A stretch of 64,000 nucleotides of DNA from Candidatus Dechloromonas phosphorivorans (lineage in GTDB: Bacteria; Pseudomonadota; Gammaproteobacteria; Burkholderiales; Rhodocyclaceae), in the NCBI GenBank assembly GCA_016721185.1, contig JADKIP010000011.1, positions 1-64,000 of the forward strand, read 5' to 3'. Under the pieces are notes generated by a model. The model was not told the DNA's origin. It worked only from the letters and a program-made list of their open reading frames with translations, and ran no database searches. Shown here one piece after another: positions 54,129-63,951 of the stretch. Each line of letters begins with the position of its first letter. Position 1 is the stretch's first letter. A program made the position numbers and the translations under genes.

Positions 54129-55682
54129 ATGCTCGATACGAACATAAAGACTCAACTCAAGGCCTACCTTGAAAAACTTCAGCGCCCGATCGAACTGATT
54201 GCGTCGCTAAATGATGGCGGCCAACCCGAGGAAATGCTTGGCCTGCTCAAGGACATCACCGAGCTTTCCGACAAGGTCAGCCTGCGTGAGAACGGTGAGT
54301 CCGCGCTGCGCCCGTCATTCGCCATCGCCCAGCCCGGAGAAACGGCCCGGATCAGTTTTGCCGGCATCCCGATGGGGCATGAATTTACCTCTTTAGTCCT
54401 CGCACTGCTGCAGACGGGCGGCCATCCGCCCAAGGTGGACGCCGAGATCATTGAACAGATTCGGAATCTTTCCGGCAACTTCCATTTTGAAACCTTTATC
54501 TCGCTTTCCTGCCATAACTGCCCGGATGTTGTACAAGCCTTGAATCTGATGGCGGTGATCAATCCAGGCATCAGCCACACGATGATTGATGGCGCGCTGT
54601 TTCAGGGCGAGGTCAACACCCGCAAGATCATGGCGGTGCCGACGGTATTCCTGAATGGCGAGGAATTCGGTCAGGGCCGGATGAGCATTGAAGAAATTAT
54701 TGCCAAACTGGACACCGGCTCGGCGGCGCGCGATGCCGAAAAGCTCAACGCCAAGGCCCCCTACGATGTACTGATTATCGGCGGTGGCCCGGCTGGCGCA
54801 TCCGCAGCCATTTACGCGGCCCGCAAGGGTATCCGCACCGGCGTCGTGGCAGAGCACTTTGGCGGGCAGGTATTGGATACGCTGGCGATCGAAAACTTTA
54901 TTTCGGTAAAAGAAACAGATGGCCCGAAACTGGCGATGGCATTGGAACAACACGTCCGCGAGTACGAAGTCGACATCATGAATCTGCAGCGCGCGACCCA
55001 ACTGACTCCAGGCGAGTTGATTGAAATCAAGCTCGAAAACGGGGCTTCGCTGAAGAGCAAGTCGGTCATTATTTCCACCGGCGCTCGCTGGCGTGAAATG
55101 AACGTGCCCGGCGAACAGGAATACCGTGGCAGGGGTGTGGCTTATTGCCCGCACTGTGATGGTCCGCTGTTCAAGGGCAAGCGCGTTGCAGTCATTGGCG
55201 GCGGCAATTCGGGCGTCGAAGCGGCGATTGACCTTGCCGGCATCGTCGGCCATGTCACCCTGCTTGAATTCGACGGCCAGTTACGTGCCGATGCGGTGTT
55301 GCAGAAAAAGCTGTTCAGCCTGCCCAACGTGACGGTCATCACCAAAGCACTGAGTACCGAGGTTACCGGTGACGGCAACAAGGTAAATGGTTTGCTCTAC
55401 AAGGACCGCACCACCGATGAAACGAAGCGGATCGATCTGGACGGGATTTTTGTTCAAATCGGCCTGTTGCCGAACACCGACTGGCTGAAAGCTACGGTCA
55501 ACCTCTCAAACCGGGGTGAAATCGAAGTCGACGCCAAGGGTCAAACCTCGGTTCCCGGCGTGTTTGCTGCCGGTGACTGTACTACCGTGCCCTACAAGCA
55601 GATCATCATCGCCATGGGTGAAGGCGCAAAGGCTTCGTTGAGCGCTTTCGATCACCTGATTCGCAACTCGGCACCAGCGTAA
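54129..55682 (+). CDS. ahpF: Alkyl hydroperoxide reductase subunit F
   Basis: A 517-residue flavoprotein that re-reduces AhpC with NADH. It has an N-terminal double thioredoxin fold (residues 1-200) with SLSCHNCPDVVQALNL. The thioredoxin-reductase part follows: FAD loop VLIIGGGPAGASAAIYAARK, redox pair VAYCPHCDGPLFKGK, NAD loop VAVIGGGNSGVEAAIDLAG, and FVQIGLLPNTDWLK, ending GVFAAGDCTTVPYKQIIIAM. All motifs are intact. It ends at a strong terminator. Confidence 0.96.
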   Translation: MLDTNIKTQLKAYLEKLQRPIELIASLNDGGQPEEMLGLLKDITELSDKVSLRENGESALRPSFAIAQPGETARISFAGIPMGHEFTSLVLALLQTGGHPPKVDAEIIEQIRNLSGNFHFETFISLSCHNCPDVVQALNLMAVINPGISHTMIDGALFQGEVNTRKIMAVPTVFLNGEEFGQGRMSIEEIIAKLDTGSAARDAEKLNAKAPYDVLIIGGGPAGASAAIYAARKGIRTGVVAEHFGGQVLDTLAIENFISVKETDGPKLAMALEQHVREYEVDIMNLQRATQLTPGELIEIKLENGASLKSKSVIISTGARWREMNVPGEQEYRGRGVAYCPHCDGPLFKGKRVAVIGGGNSGVEAAIDLAGIVGHVTLLEFDGQLRADAVLQKKLFSLPNVTVITKALSTEVTGDGNKVNGLLYKDRTTDETKRIDLDGIFVQIGLLPNTDWLKATVNLSNRGEIEVDAKGQTSVPGVFAAGDCTTVPYKQIIIAMGEGAKASLSAFDHLIRNSAPA

Positions 55683-55686
55683 CAAT

Positions 55687-55722
55687 GGAGAGAAGAGCAA
55701 GCGATCGTTTGCTCTTCTCTCC
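55687..55722 (+). terminator. Terminator of ahpCF
   Basis: GGAGAGAAGAGCAA pairs perfectly with TTGCTCTTCTCTCC over 14 bases, with an eight-base loop (GCGATCGT). No T run follows. Confidence 0.7.
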
Positions 55723-55740
55723 CCAATGACTGCGAATTAG

Positions 55741-56263
55741 AGCGTCTTTGAACAATATCTTTGAATTGGTCTGCAAGCCTTATTAAAGGCCGATCTTAGA
55801 TGTTCAATAAATATTTGGCTACCCAGCTAGCTACCCAGATCGATGTTACTGGCAAAGCAACTTCAGACGGGGAACCAACGCAAGGTTTTGTCGACGTAAG
55901 TATGCCATACCCTGAACTACTGGCATCTTCCAGCAGCCCCACGCTCGCGTAGAATTCAGAACAAACAGAACCAATCAAGTCACACACAAGTAGTTTGCAG
56001 TCATTATGTAGCCATTTGGCATTATTTTCTATGCTTGATACAGTAATCATGTAGCACGTCGTCGCGTAGTCTCGATTCGCGCAAATCAGCTTGGTAGATC
56101 TCGCCAAGCCAACACACCCCAAAGCAAATCCAATTCGTTCGCCATAGGCTTCCCTGCCTTGGCCTTCACACGCCCTCAGTTTTCAACTGAAGGCGTTCAT
56201 TGGTATGGACGTTGGGATTCGACGTGCTGCGCCTTTCAACCACTGTTCGCCATGGAGGCCATC
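55741..56263. other. AT-rich gap with one doubtful minus-strand frame
   Basis: Base composition drops sharply from the flanking genes. One open frame (minus, 56122-55796, TTG start, 108 codons) encodes a Cys/Ser-rich sequence with no recognised family and no ribosome site. I give it low weight. It marks the junction between the chromosomal core and the accessory end. Confidence 0.35.
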
Positions 56264-56587
56264 ATGCCCGCCTGTTCCAATCGTCACCCTGCTGTGTCTG
56301 ATTCTGGATTTGATCGTCCACTCTTCCCGTTGGGCAATGTCGTTGCCACGCCGGGCGCACTGGAAATGCTCAAATCTCTGAACCATTCCCCACTTGATTA
56401 CCTGTTTCGTCACTGGCATGGCGACTGGGGCAATCTCGATTCAGAAGACCAGAAAGCAAACCAAGCGGGCTTGCGCTTTGGCTATCGTTTGCTGTCGTCG
56501 TATCAGATCGACGAATCCCATCGACTCTGGATCATCACCGAGGCTGATCGCGCTGCCACCACGCTGCTTTTGCCGGAGGAGTACTGA
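56264..56587 (+). CDS. Small plasmid/ICE-associated hypothetical protein
   Basis: A 107-residue protein beginning MPACSNRHPAVSDSGFDRPL behind GGAGG. Its core is FPLGNVVATPGALEMLKSLN, the middle DYLFRHWHGDWGNLDSEDQK, and it ends LWIITEADRAATTLLLPEEY. I recognise this as a small conserved protein common on integrative elements and plasmids; databases often mislabel it as a restriction-enzyme subunit. Its function is unknown. An ATG four codons upstream (56252) is possible. Its stop codon abuts the left end of the IS5-like element. It hints that an integrative element once lay here. Confidence 0.75.
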   Translation: MPACSNRHPAVSDSGFDRPLFPLGNVVATPGALEMLKSLNHSPLDYLFRHWHGDWGNLDSEDQKANQAGLRFGYRLLSSYQIDESHRLWIITEADRAATTLLLPEEY

Positions 56588-58219
56588 GTCGGCCCTGCAA
56601 AAGTCCGGAAACGCTTATGAACAGATGGTTTGCACCGGAAATCTTCCCCATGGAATCCCCGAGAAATTAAAATAATGCCTGTGGAAACCTGAGAGAAATT
56701 GAGGGAAGTTCTGATGGCTACCGACGATTTTTTCCGCGCCCGACTCGATCAAATGATTGATCTCCGACATCCCTTGGTGGTGCTCGCAGGTCGATTGCCT
56801 TGGGGCCAGATCGAAGCCGCTTTGGCGCCGGCCTTTGCCCGCAAGCATCGGGCAGGGAAGGTGATGCTAGGCAGTGATTTGTTCGGGACGACGTTGGAGA
56901 TTGCCGGCGCCGGTGTCAGTGCCGCCGGCCGGCCGCGTTTGCCGATCCGGCTGATGGCGGCGCTGCTCTATCTCAAGCACGCCTTCAACCTGAGCGACGA
57001 GGAACTGGTCGCCCGCTGGTCGGAGAACGTGGTCTGGCAATACTTTAGTGGTCAGGACTACTACACGCCGCAACTGCCCTGCGATGGCACCCAAATTGGC
57101 CGCTTTCGCACGGCCATCGGCGAAGCCGGGGTGGAAGAACTGCTCAAGGCAACCATCGACACGGCCGTGCAGAGCAGAGCCATACGACCGGCGGAATTCG
57201 AACGGGTCATTGTTGACACCACCGTCCAGGAGAAAGCCATCGCCCATCCGGTCGATAGCCGCTTGCTGGAAATCGCCCGGGCCAAGGTTGTGCAAGCCGC
57301 GAAGCGCGTCGGCATCGCCTTGAAACAGACCTTCGTGAAAGAAGGCAAGGAACTGCGCCGCAAGGCCGGCGGCTACGCCCACGCGAAACAGTTCAAGCGT
57401 CTGCGGCGCACGGTCAAACGCCAGCGCACGATCCTGGCATCGTGCTGCGCGAAATTAAACGCAAACTGACGAGCCCGATCAGTGAATCGCCGAGTGCCAT
57501 CGCTCCTCTGAACACGCTGCTCGAACGGGCCGAACGCATCCGCAAGCAACAACCGAAGGACAAAAACAAGCTGTATGCCCTGCATGCGCCGGAAGTCGAA
57601 TGCATCGGCAAGGTGCGACGTGAAGTCGCTTACATCATTGTCTCGCCCACTCACAAGGCTGGTGACGAGACCGGCCGTTCCGTCGGCCGTAGCCTACCTG
57701 TGCATGCGTCGCTGGCAACGGCGTCGTGTGAAGCCACGGGGACAACGTATTGGATCTTTAGATCACGGCGCTCTCTGCGAAGAAGCGACGTCACCTGCGA
57801 GCATCAACGCGGATGGAATGCAAGGCTGAGTGGCATGGTTAACGCAAGTGAACTGCTACAGGCATCGTTATGCATGACAAGCCAAAGATGCTGACAGGCT
57901 TGAACCAAAACGGTAAGTGGTCGGCTGCCCCCTCCTTTACCATGGGGCACACGGACAAGAAGGCCACCGGTGTACAGGCAGAACCTACCCCACGCGTTGT
58001 GATGAATGCGGAACACGGTAAGCCCGACGTGCCGCCGGCAACGGCAGGCCAACCGCAAGGAAAGCTGATGGCACAGCGGGTAAAGGATTGCGGAGAAAGC
58101 CAAGGCTGTTCGGTAATAGAGCAGATACGGGCAACCTTGCCCGGCGCGAAAGCGAGCCGACTTCCGCAAGGTCTTTCATGGCAACAGACTCTGAGAAACC
58201 GAGCATCGGAGGAAAGCAG

Positions 58220-59693
58220 ATGACGGTGTGGGTTCGCCTGGCGAAAGTCAAAAGGACTTCCACTGGTGCGCCTCCGGCCGACCCCAGTCCTTGGAACCGG
58301 ATTGATTGGAACCACGCGACCGACGAGGTTGCACGGCTGCAGAGACGCATTGCCAAGGCAACACAGGTTGGCCGGTGGAACAAGGTGAAATCCCTGCAAC
58401 GCCTGCTAACCCGCTCGTACAGCGGCAAATGTCTAGCCGTCAAACGAGTGACGGAGAATGCTGGCAAACGAACAGCAGGGTGAACGGACGAATCTGGGCA
58501 ACCCCGATGTCCAGATTCACTGCCATTCAATCATTGAAACACCGGGGCTATCGGCCGCTACCGCTGCGGCGCGTGTTTATCCGAAAAGCAATGGAAAGGA
58601 ACGACCTCTGGGCATTCCCACCATGCATGACAGGGCGATGCAAGCGTTATGGCAAATGGCGCTGATTCCTGTGGCAGAGACCACGGCCGACCTGAACTCA
58701 TACGGCTTTCGGCCAAAGCGTTCAACGGCCGATGCCATCGAGCAATGTTTTTGTGCGCTGGCAAAGCGTGACTCGGCTCAGTGGGTGCTTGAGGGTGATA
58801 TCCGTGGATGCTTCGACAACATCTGCCACGAGTGGTTGTTGGCGAACATCCCGATGGATAAGGTCATTCTGCGTAAATGGTTGAAAGCGGGGTTCGTCGA
58901 CAAAGGGGCTCAGTTTCCGACAGAAGCTGGAACGCCACAAGGCGGAATAGTTTCTCCAGTGTTGGCCAACATGACACTGGACGGACTGGAACGTGCGGTC
59001 AGCGAAGCTCTTGGGCCGACCAAGAATGCACGACAGCCCGCGAAAGCGCACGTCATCCGTTACGCGGATGACTTTGTGGTGACGGCAGCGAATCAGCGAT
59101 TGCTGGAGCAGAACGTAAAACCGGCCGTGGAGGCATTTCTCTCGGTTCGGGGTCTGCAACTGGCACCTGAAAAGACGTTGATCACACACATTTCCAAGGG
59201 GTTTGATTTCCTTGGTCAAAATGTGCGCAAGTACGGGAACAAGCTGCTGATCAAACCGGCTCGCAAGAGCCAACAGGCAATATTGAACAAGGTTGCGGAT
59301 GTGCTGAAATCAAACAGGACCGCGACACAGGCTCAAGTGATCATGGTACTCAATCCGATTCTGCGAGGATGGGCCATGTACCATCGACATGTCGTGGCGG
59401 CGGATATCTTCTCCCGGATCGATCATCTGATATGGGTCAAGGTATGGCGTTGGGCAAGACGCCGTCATCCGAACAAGGGAATGCGCTGGATCAAGGCGCG
59501 CTACTTTGAGCGCCACGGTATGCGCGATTGGGTCTTTGCATGTGCAACAAAGCCAGCTGAGTTGGCCTATCGGCCTGTCCTCTTCCGGCTGGCTCAATTG
59601 CCCATCAAACGCCACACGAAAGTCTGTAGTCGAGCCAATCCATTTGATCCGGCATGGTCCTCATACTTTGAATCACGCGCCCATGCCCCCTGA
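58220..59693 (+). pseudogene. ltrA: Group II intron reverse transcriptase/maturase, two single-base losses
   Basis: About 491 residues once corrected. It starts MTVWVRLAKVKRTSTGAPPA at 58220 behind GGAGG. Reverse-transcriptase blocks are KSNGKERPLGIPTMHDRAMQ, YGFRPKRSTADAI, GDIRGCFDNICHEWL, TPQGGIVSPVLANM and the catalytic YADDFVVT. The maturase domain has GWAMYHRHVVAADIFSRIDH and VWRWARRRHPNKG. No HNH endonuclease domain is evident; it ends ANPFDPAWSSYFESR. Frame shifts are at about 58481 (GGG for GGGG, giving TAGVNG) and about 58578 (CC for CCC, giving VFIPKSNGK). From 58560 on, the frame is open and intact. Confidence 0.85.
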
Positions 59694-59739
59694 CTCCGCT
59701 GTGACCTGCCCGGTCCAGAGATGGGCTGCTGAAAGGCTT

Positions 59740-59773
59740 GAGCCGTGTGCTGGGAAACTCGCCTGCACGGTTC
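59740..59773 (+). ncRNA. Group II intron domain V
   Basis: A 34-base hairpin starting GAGCCGTGTGC and ending GCACGGTTC. The AGC catalytic triad is at 59741-59743, and the tetraloop is GAAA (within TGGGAAACTC). It is the most conserved part of group II introns, and its length is canonical. Confidence 0.92.
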
Positions 59774-60397
59774 TGAGGGGGGAGAGCACGCCGGTAACGG
59801 CGTGTTCTTACCCGACGGCAAAGCCCGGAAACCCTACGAGTTCGGTGTCAAGGCCAGCATCGTCGTAACCCACAAGAGCGGCCTGATGGTCGGGGCGCGA
59901 ACCTTTCCCGGCAACCCCTATGATGGTCACATTCTCTCAGCACAACTCGAACAGACGAACATCCTGCTCGAAGATGTGGGCCGGTCACCGAAAGAAGTGG
60001 TGGTTGATCTGGGCTTTCGTGGCGTCGATCGTGACAATCCCCAGGTGGAGATCATTCATCGCGGCAAGTACAAGTCGCTGACCAAGCAACAGCGCCGCTG
60101 GCTCAAGCGACGACAGGCGGTAGAACCAGCGATTGGCCACCTCAAGTCGGATAACCGGATGGATCGCTGCTGGCTCCAAGGACAACAGGGGATGCCCTGC
60201 ATGCCGTGCTGTGTGCTACCGGCTACAACCTGCGCTGGTTGCTGCGGGCTATGTTCCGTCTGGGCCTAAAGGCCACTTTTTGCGCCCGGTTTTACTGCTG
60301 TTGATTGCGCTCCTCAGCAGCGACCATGCCCGATCGAACTCGCTCACTCCGAATTTCCGCTTGCACGGAGCGCTCAGATGAATTTTGCAGGACCGAC

Positions 60398-60700
60398 AAC
60401 CTACGCAACTGGGGCATGATCGACACTGAACTCGCAGAAGCTGGCGAAGCACTGAACGAATTGAATGTCGCAGCCCGCGAAGGTCGCTGGCAACTGCGCG
60501 CAATTTCCCTAGAAGGCGTACGTCACTGGACACTGTGGCGGCCAGCAAACCCATCTAAACCACGGATCTGGCAATGTCTGCTTTTGAGCGCGAGCCTGAT
60601 AGCGTACTCCCGGCCCAGGCCGTGTCGATAGACAATGACAAACTTTCCTTGTGACCGTTGGACCTCCGATAACCCAGGAGCTCCTTGTCGGATCCGTTGT
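60398..60700. other. Gap between the IS5-like element and the antiporter gene
   Basis: A plus-strand frame (about 60419-60631) encodes a short sequence with TELAEAGEALNELNVAAREG and RWQLRAISLEGVRHWTLWRP. It is not recognised and may be a gene fragment cut off by the insertion. No RNA gene or terminator was identified. Confidence 0.3.
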
Positions 60701-62003
60701 TCATCTCGGGTCTCGGCGTCGCCAGAATAGTTTCATCAGCGGCTTGACGCTGGCGCCATGCATCAGTACCGACAGCGTAATCACCACCAGCGTTACCTGG
60801 ATCAGTTGCAGTGCCAGATCCTGCGGCAAGTCGTGCTGGATCACGTACATCAGGTAATACAGCGAACCGATGCCGCGCACGCCGAACCAGCCAGTCAAGC
60901 CGCGCATACGCCAAGAGGCGCCGCTACCGACCATGCCCAGGAGCACGCTAAGCGGCCGGGCAATGACGAAGATGAACAGGGCGCAACCGACCGCCGGCCA
61001 GCTCCACGAGTCGACGAACAGCATGCCGCCGACAAGTAGGATCAGCACCACTTCTGACAGGCGCTCCAGGTGCTCCTTGAAGACCAGCGAACCTTCGCTG
61101 ATCAGCGCTGGCGTTCCTGCATGGTCGCCCCGCTCATGACTGGAGACCAGGGCTGGCGGTAACTCTGGCGAGGTCTCAGTGCGGCCGGCCAGTTTCAGCT
61201 CGGTCTGGTGCAGTGCGACGGCGGCGAAGAACACCGCCAGAAAACCCCAAGCGCCAATCAGCACGCTGATGCCATAAACGGCGCCGATCAGCCCGAGCCC
61301 GAGGAAATCGTCGAGCAATTCGCGGTCCTGCTGCGGGCCACGGATATTCCAGGCTAGTCGGGCCAGCAGGTAGCCGCCGACAACGCCGACGGCAATGCCG
61401 GGCCAGAGTCGCCCACAGCACGTCAACTAGCAGCCAACGCAGGCCGGTTTCGCCGACTTCGTGCAGACCGAGCAAGCCCATGCCGAGCATCACGAATGGG
61501 AAGGCACTGCCGTCATTCATGCCGGCTTCGCAGGTCAGCGTGAAACGCAGCTGGTCCTGGTCGCCGGGATGGCGGATCTGCACGTCGGTTGCCAGTACCG
61601 GATCAGTCGGTGCGAGGATTGCGCCGAGAATGATGCAGGCGCCGAGCGGCATGCCGAGCAGGTAGTAGGCGAAGGCCGCGACCATCGCCACGGTGGCGGC
61701 CATCGACACAGTGGCCAGCAGTACCGGCGTGCGCCAGCGCCGTAGCTTGATCGGCGCCGGCATCTTGACCCCGGCCGCGAACAGCGAGATCAGCACCGCC
61801 ACCTCAGTCAGCACCTCCAGCAGGGCCGACTGCTTGAGCGGATTGAAGTGGAACACGTTGAGCACGGTCGGCCCGACGATAAGGCCAACTGCGAGATAGA
61901 TGATGGCCGAGGTTATCGGCAGCGACTTCAAACGGGAGGTAGTCAGGGCCATGAACAATAGCAGGCCGCCGACCAGTAAAAACCAGACGGGAGTGGAGAT
62001 CAT
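60701..62003 (-). pseudogene. Na+/H+ antiporter (CPA1/NhaP type), one frameshift
   Basis: A membrane antiporter of about 433 residues with twelve or so helices. It starts MISTPVWFLLVGGLLLFMAL at 62003. The ion-binding helix GAILAPTDPVLATDVQIRHP carries the conserved Thr-Asp pair, and LTCEAGMNDGSAFPFVMLG carries the Asn-Asp motif. A frame change near 61415 (VLWAT to WPGIAVGVVGGYLLARLAW) splits it. The second half ends VKPLMKLFWRRRDPR, with LTGWFGVRGIGSLYYLMYVI typical of the family. The single shift resembles the other base losses, so it could be an error. Confidence 0.8.
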
Positions 62004-62105
62004 CGCAGTAGTCTAATTGACAAGGAACCCCGCCGGTAGGCTCGCCGAAATCATAAGATCGTGATCAGACCATGATGCTCGACTATGAAGTTGTGCTCGC
62101 GAATC

Positions 62106-62510
62106 TCACCATTCCAACCGTCCGCCATGCTGCTTCAGCCAGCTTCGCGCTTTCGTCCAACTCGGCACGTGAACCGCCACTATGTTCCAGAATTCTGGCG
62201 AGTGGTTCGTTTCCAAGATGTGGGCGAGTTCATGCACGATCAGGTAGTCGACGACAATCATCGGGGCCTGGATAATCCGCCAGTTGAAGGACAATGTACC
62301 GCCAGGCGTGCAGGAGCCCCACCGATACTTGAGATCACGGATCCAGATGCGTGAATAGCTCACGCCCATCTCGGTGGCGAAGCCAGCAATACGAGGCCTG
62401 AGCTTTTCTTTCGCTTGTGCCAGATACCAGGAGCGAAATAGGGCATCTCCGTTTGCCCGATCGGCACCAGCCATCTCGAACTGCTTCCCAACGGCTAGCG
62501 CTGTCGACAA
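62106..62510 (-). pseudogene. YgjP/M48-type (DUF45) zinc metallopeptidase, N-terminally truncated
   Basis: The C-terminal half (about 134 codons) of a zinc peptidase of the WLM/SprT-like group. The zinc site is VDYLIVHELAHILETNHSPE with a following FWNIVAVHVP. IRDLKYRWGSCTPGGTLSFN and WRIIQAPMIV are family blocks. Full members are about 230-250 residues with an N-terminal beta domain, which is not found upstream. An ISAs1 element lies about 90 bases before the remaining 5' end. Its sequence past the IS is not recognisable, so truncation may predate the insertion. Activity is unlikely. Confidence 0.75.
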
Positions 62511-62588
62511 GAGAAGAGGAACTGCGTGGCAAGCAGGCTGATTATCAATTTTCAGTCATGATAATTGTTTAGCACCTTCTTGATAGCA

Positions 62589-62598
62589 GTCCCAAAGC
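62589..62598. repeat. Left target-site duplication of ISAs1
   Basis: GTCCCAAAGC directly flanks the left end and is repeated exactly at 63942-63951. Ten bases is normal for the ISAs1 family. Confidence 0.9.
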
Positions 62599-63941
62599 CA
62601 GGGTAATTGCACTTAATTGTCATGAACAGGTTTGATACCCAAGATTGCCATTCTGAATGTATCGTCCCACGCTGCGAGCTTTCGCTTTTTGGCGAGGCTG
62701 AGCTTGCCGAGGGCAGTCGTTGCGGTTTCCAATCGCAAGACGTTGAGGACGATCTTTTTCAGGCGGGAGAGATTGTCAGCCGCAAAGTCTTTGCGCACTG
62801 TGGCGGCGTCTTCGCCGAAGTTTACGTCGAGCATCCAGTGCAAGCGATTTTCGATTCCCCAGTGACTGCGAACGGCTTTAGCAAACGCTTCCGCCGTCAT
62901 CAGACGGGAAGAGATGTAGTAACGACGCTCCAAATCCGAAGATTTGCCACCGACAACGCGCAAGGATTCGACCGTTGCCAGCATCTTGCAGTTGGGCCAG
63001 CGCACCGTATCCACTTCGCCCGTATTGGCGGCCACCCAAGCACGCTGGACGACCAGGCGGCCATGGGATTTCTCGAGCTGTTCGAAGCAATGATCGGCAT
63101 CACGCAGGGCATCACGCAGGGCATCGCGCTGATCCAGCGCAAACCGATCCTGGAGCGTGGTCAGCAACGTCGGCTGGTTGCCTTTGACCGCCAGCAGGTA
63201 ATCCGCCTCTTTTGCGACAATCGTTTCGGCGATCTCTGTCTGGCAACCCATCGCATCAATGGTTACCAGGTAGCCCTTGATCAACAGGGCGTTCAACAAT
63301 TCGGGGATCGCCGTGATTTCGTTACTCTTCCGAGCCACCTTCTCTTGACCCAGAACGATGCCTAGGTCGGTGGCAAAGGCGCTGACCAGGTGAATCGGTC
63401 GCGCCTTACCATCGCCCGAGCCTCGCACGGTCTTGCCATCCACCGCCAGGGTGCCACCTACCGCAGTGACGAGGCCGGATACCCAACGCCGAAAGGCATC
63501 TTCGAAAGTCTTGGGGTTCAGGATACGAAACACCCGATTGAAGGTGTCATGCGAAGGAATGCCATTCGCCAACGTCAGGAAGCGCTTCAGCCAGGCCTCT
63601 TTCTGCGTCGCCCAGAAGGCCACATCTTCAAACGTGTCGACGTCCGAGAGCGTGGCGCAGATGGCGATCACCAGCATCTCCTGGAGATCATGCCGATGCG
63701 CATAGCCCGTCCGTCTCGGGTCGGCAATTTCGTCCAGATAGCGCATCAACGGCATCGGCGCACTCGCTTCCATTCTCGTCGTCCAAAAGACGAGAGGAAC
63801 GTTCTGAAGTGGTTTACAAGATGGATGCATAAGTGACTGATCAGGAACGATTTTCTTGGGTGAGTGAACTTCAATGGCATATCAAATTGTGCCGAAATTG
63901 CTTCAAGCGCGAACAAATGACATTTAAGTGCAATCACCCTG
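62599..63941 (-). mobile_element. Complete ISAs1-family insertion sequence
   Basis: 1343 bases with terminal repeats CAGGGTAATTGCACTTAA (left) and, inverted, CAGGGTGATTGCACTTAA (right), one mismatch in 18, and similarity continuing a few bases further. The transposase is intact and a perfect 10-bp target duplication flanks it, so the insertion is recent. Confidence 0.9.
62613..63755 (-). CDS. ISAs1 family transposase
   Basis: A DDE-type transposase starting MPLMRYLDEIADPRRTGYAH (ATG at 63755) of 380 residues. The frame is open 25 codons further upstream, with another ATG at 63770. DVDTFEDVAFWATQKEAWL and IPSHDTFNRVFRILNP are N-terminal family blocks. Catalytic residues are seen in LAVDGKTVRGSGDGKA and VTIDAMGCQTEIAE, with the C-terminal RSHWGIENRLHWMLDVNFGE. 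The gene is complete with no frame breaks. Confidence 0.92.
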   Translation of the reverse strand: MPLMRYLDEIADPRRTGYAHRHDLQEMLVIAICATLSDVDTFEDVAFWATQKEAWLKRFLTLANGIPSHDTFNRVFRILNPKTFEDAFRRWVSGLVTAVGGTLAVDGKTVRGSGDGKARPIHLVSAFATDLGIVLGQEKVARKSNEITAIPELLNALLIKGYLVTIDAMGCQTEIAETIVAKEADYLLAVKGNQPTLLTTLQDRFALDQRDALRDALRDADHCFEQLEKSHGRLVVQRAWVAANTGEVDTVRWPNCKMLATVESLRVVGGKSSDLERRYYISSRLMTAEAFAKAVRSHWGIENRLHWMLDVNFGEDAATVRKDFAADNLSRLKKIVLNVLRLETATTALGKLSLAKKRKLAAWDDTFRMAILGIKPVHDN

Positions 63942-63951
63942 GTCCCAAAGC
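63942..63951. repeat. Right target-site duplication of ISAs1
   Basis: GTCCCAAAGC, identical to 62589-62598. The last 49 bases of the window are too short to assign. Confidence 0.9.

Larger units (their letters stand above)
57613..59816 (+). mobile_element. Group II intron inserted in the transposase gene
   Basis: The 5' end GTGCGACG fits the GUGYG consensus. Domain V is at 59740-59773, followed by a domain VI-like hairpin (59781-59808) and the 3' end TTACCCGAC. Removal of exactly these bases restores the transposase reading frame between codons. The intron is in sense orientation, so the host transcript can splice. It encodes its own reverse transcriptase/maturase. Confidence 0.85.
56714..60304 (+). 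pseudogene. IS5-family transposase split by intron, with two frameshifts
   Basis: A DDE transposase of about 463 residues. The first exon (56714-57612) has the DUF772 region RLPIRLMAALLYLKHAFNLS, the catalytic Asp in IVDTTVQEKAIAHPVDSRLL and ends at HAPEVECIGK. The second (59817-60304) begins GKARKPYEFGVKASIVVTHK and has VVDLGFRGVDRDN (second Asp) and RRQAVEPAIGHLKSDNRMDR (catalytic Glu). Splicing at 57612/59817 joins IGK to GKARKPY in frame, as in intact family members. Frame changes near 57440 (GG for GGG) and near 60184 would still break it. After correction it ends at 60304. Confidence 0.8.
56588..60397 (+). mobile_element. IS5-like insertion sequence carrying a group II intron
   Basis: The imperfect terminal repeats are GTCGGCCCTGCAAAA (56588-56602) and TTTTGCAGGACCGAC (60383-60397), matching at 14 of 15 positions when inverted. 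Between them is one transposase gene split by an intron of 2204 bases. Without the intron the element is about 1.6 kb. No target duplication could be read at the edges. Confidence 0.75.

Noticed and set aside
58136..58141. CTTGCC as the intron EBS1 pairing with exon bases GGCAAG
   Set aside because: It is complementary, but it lies more than 500 bases from the intron 5' end, further than usual for domain I, and six-base matches occur by chance.
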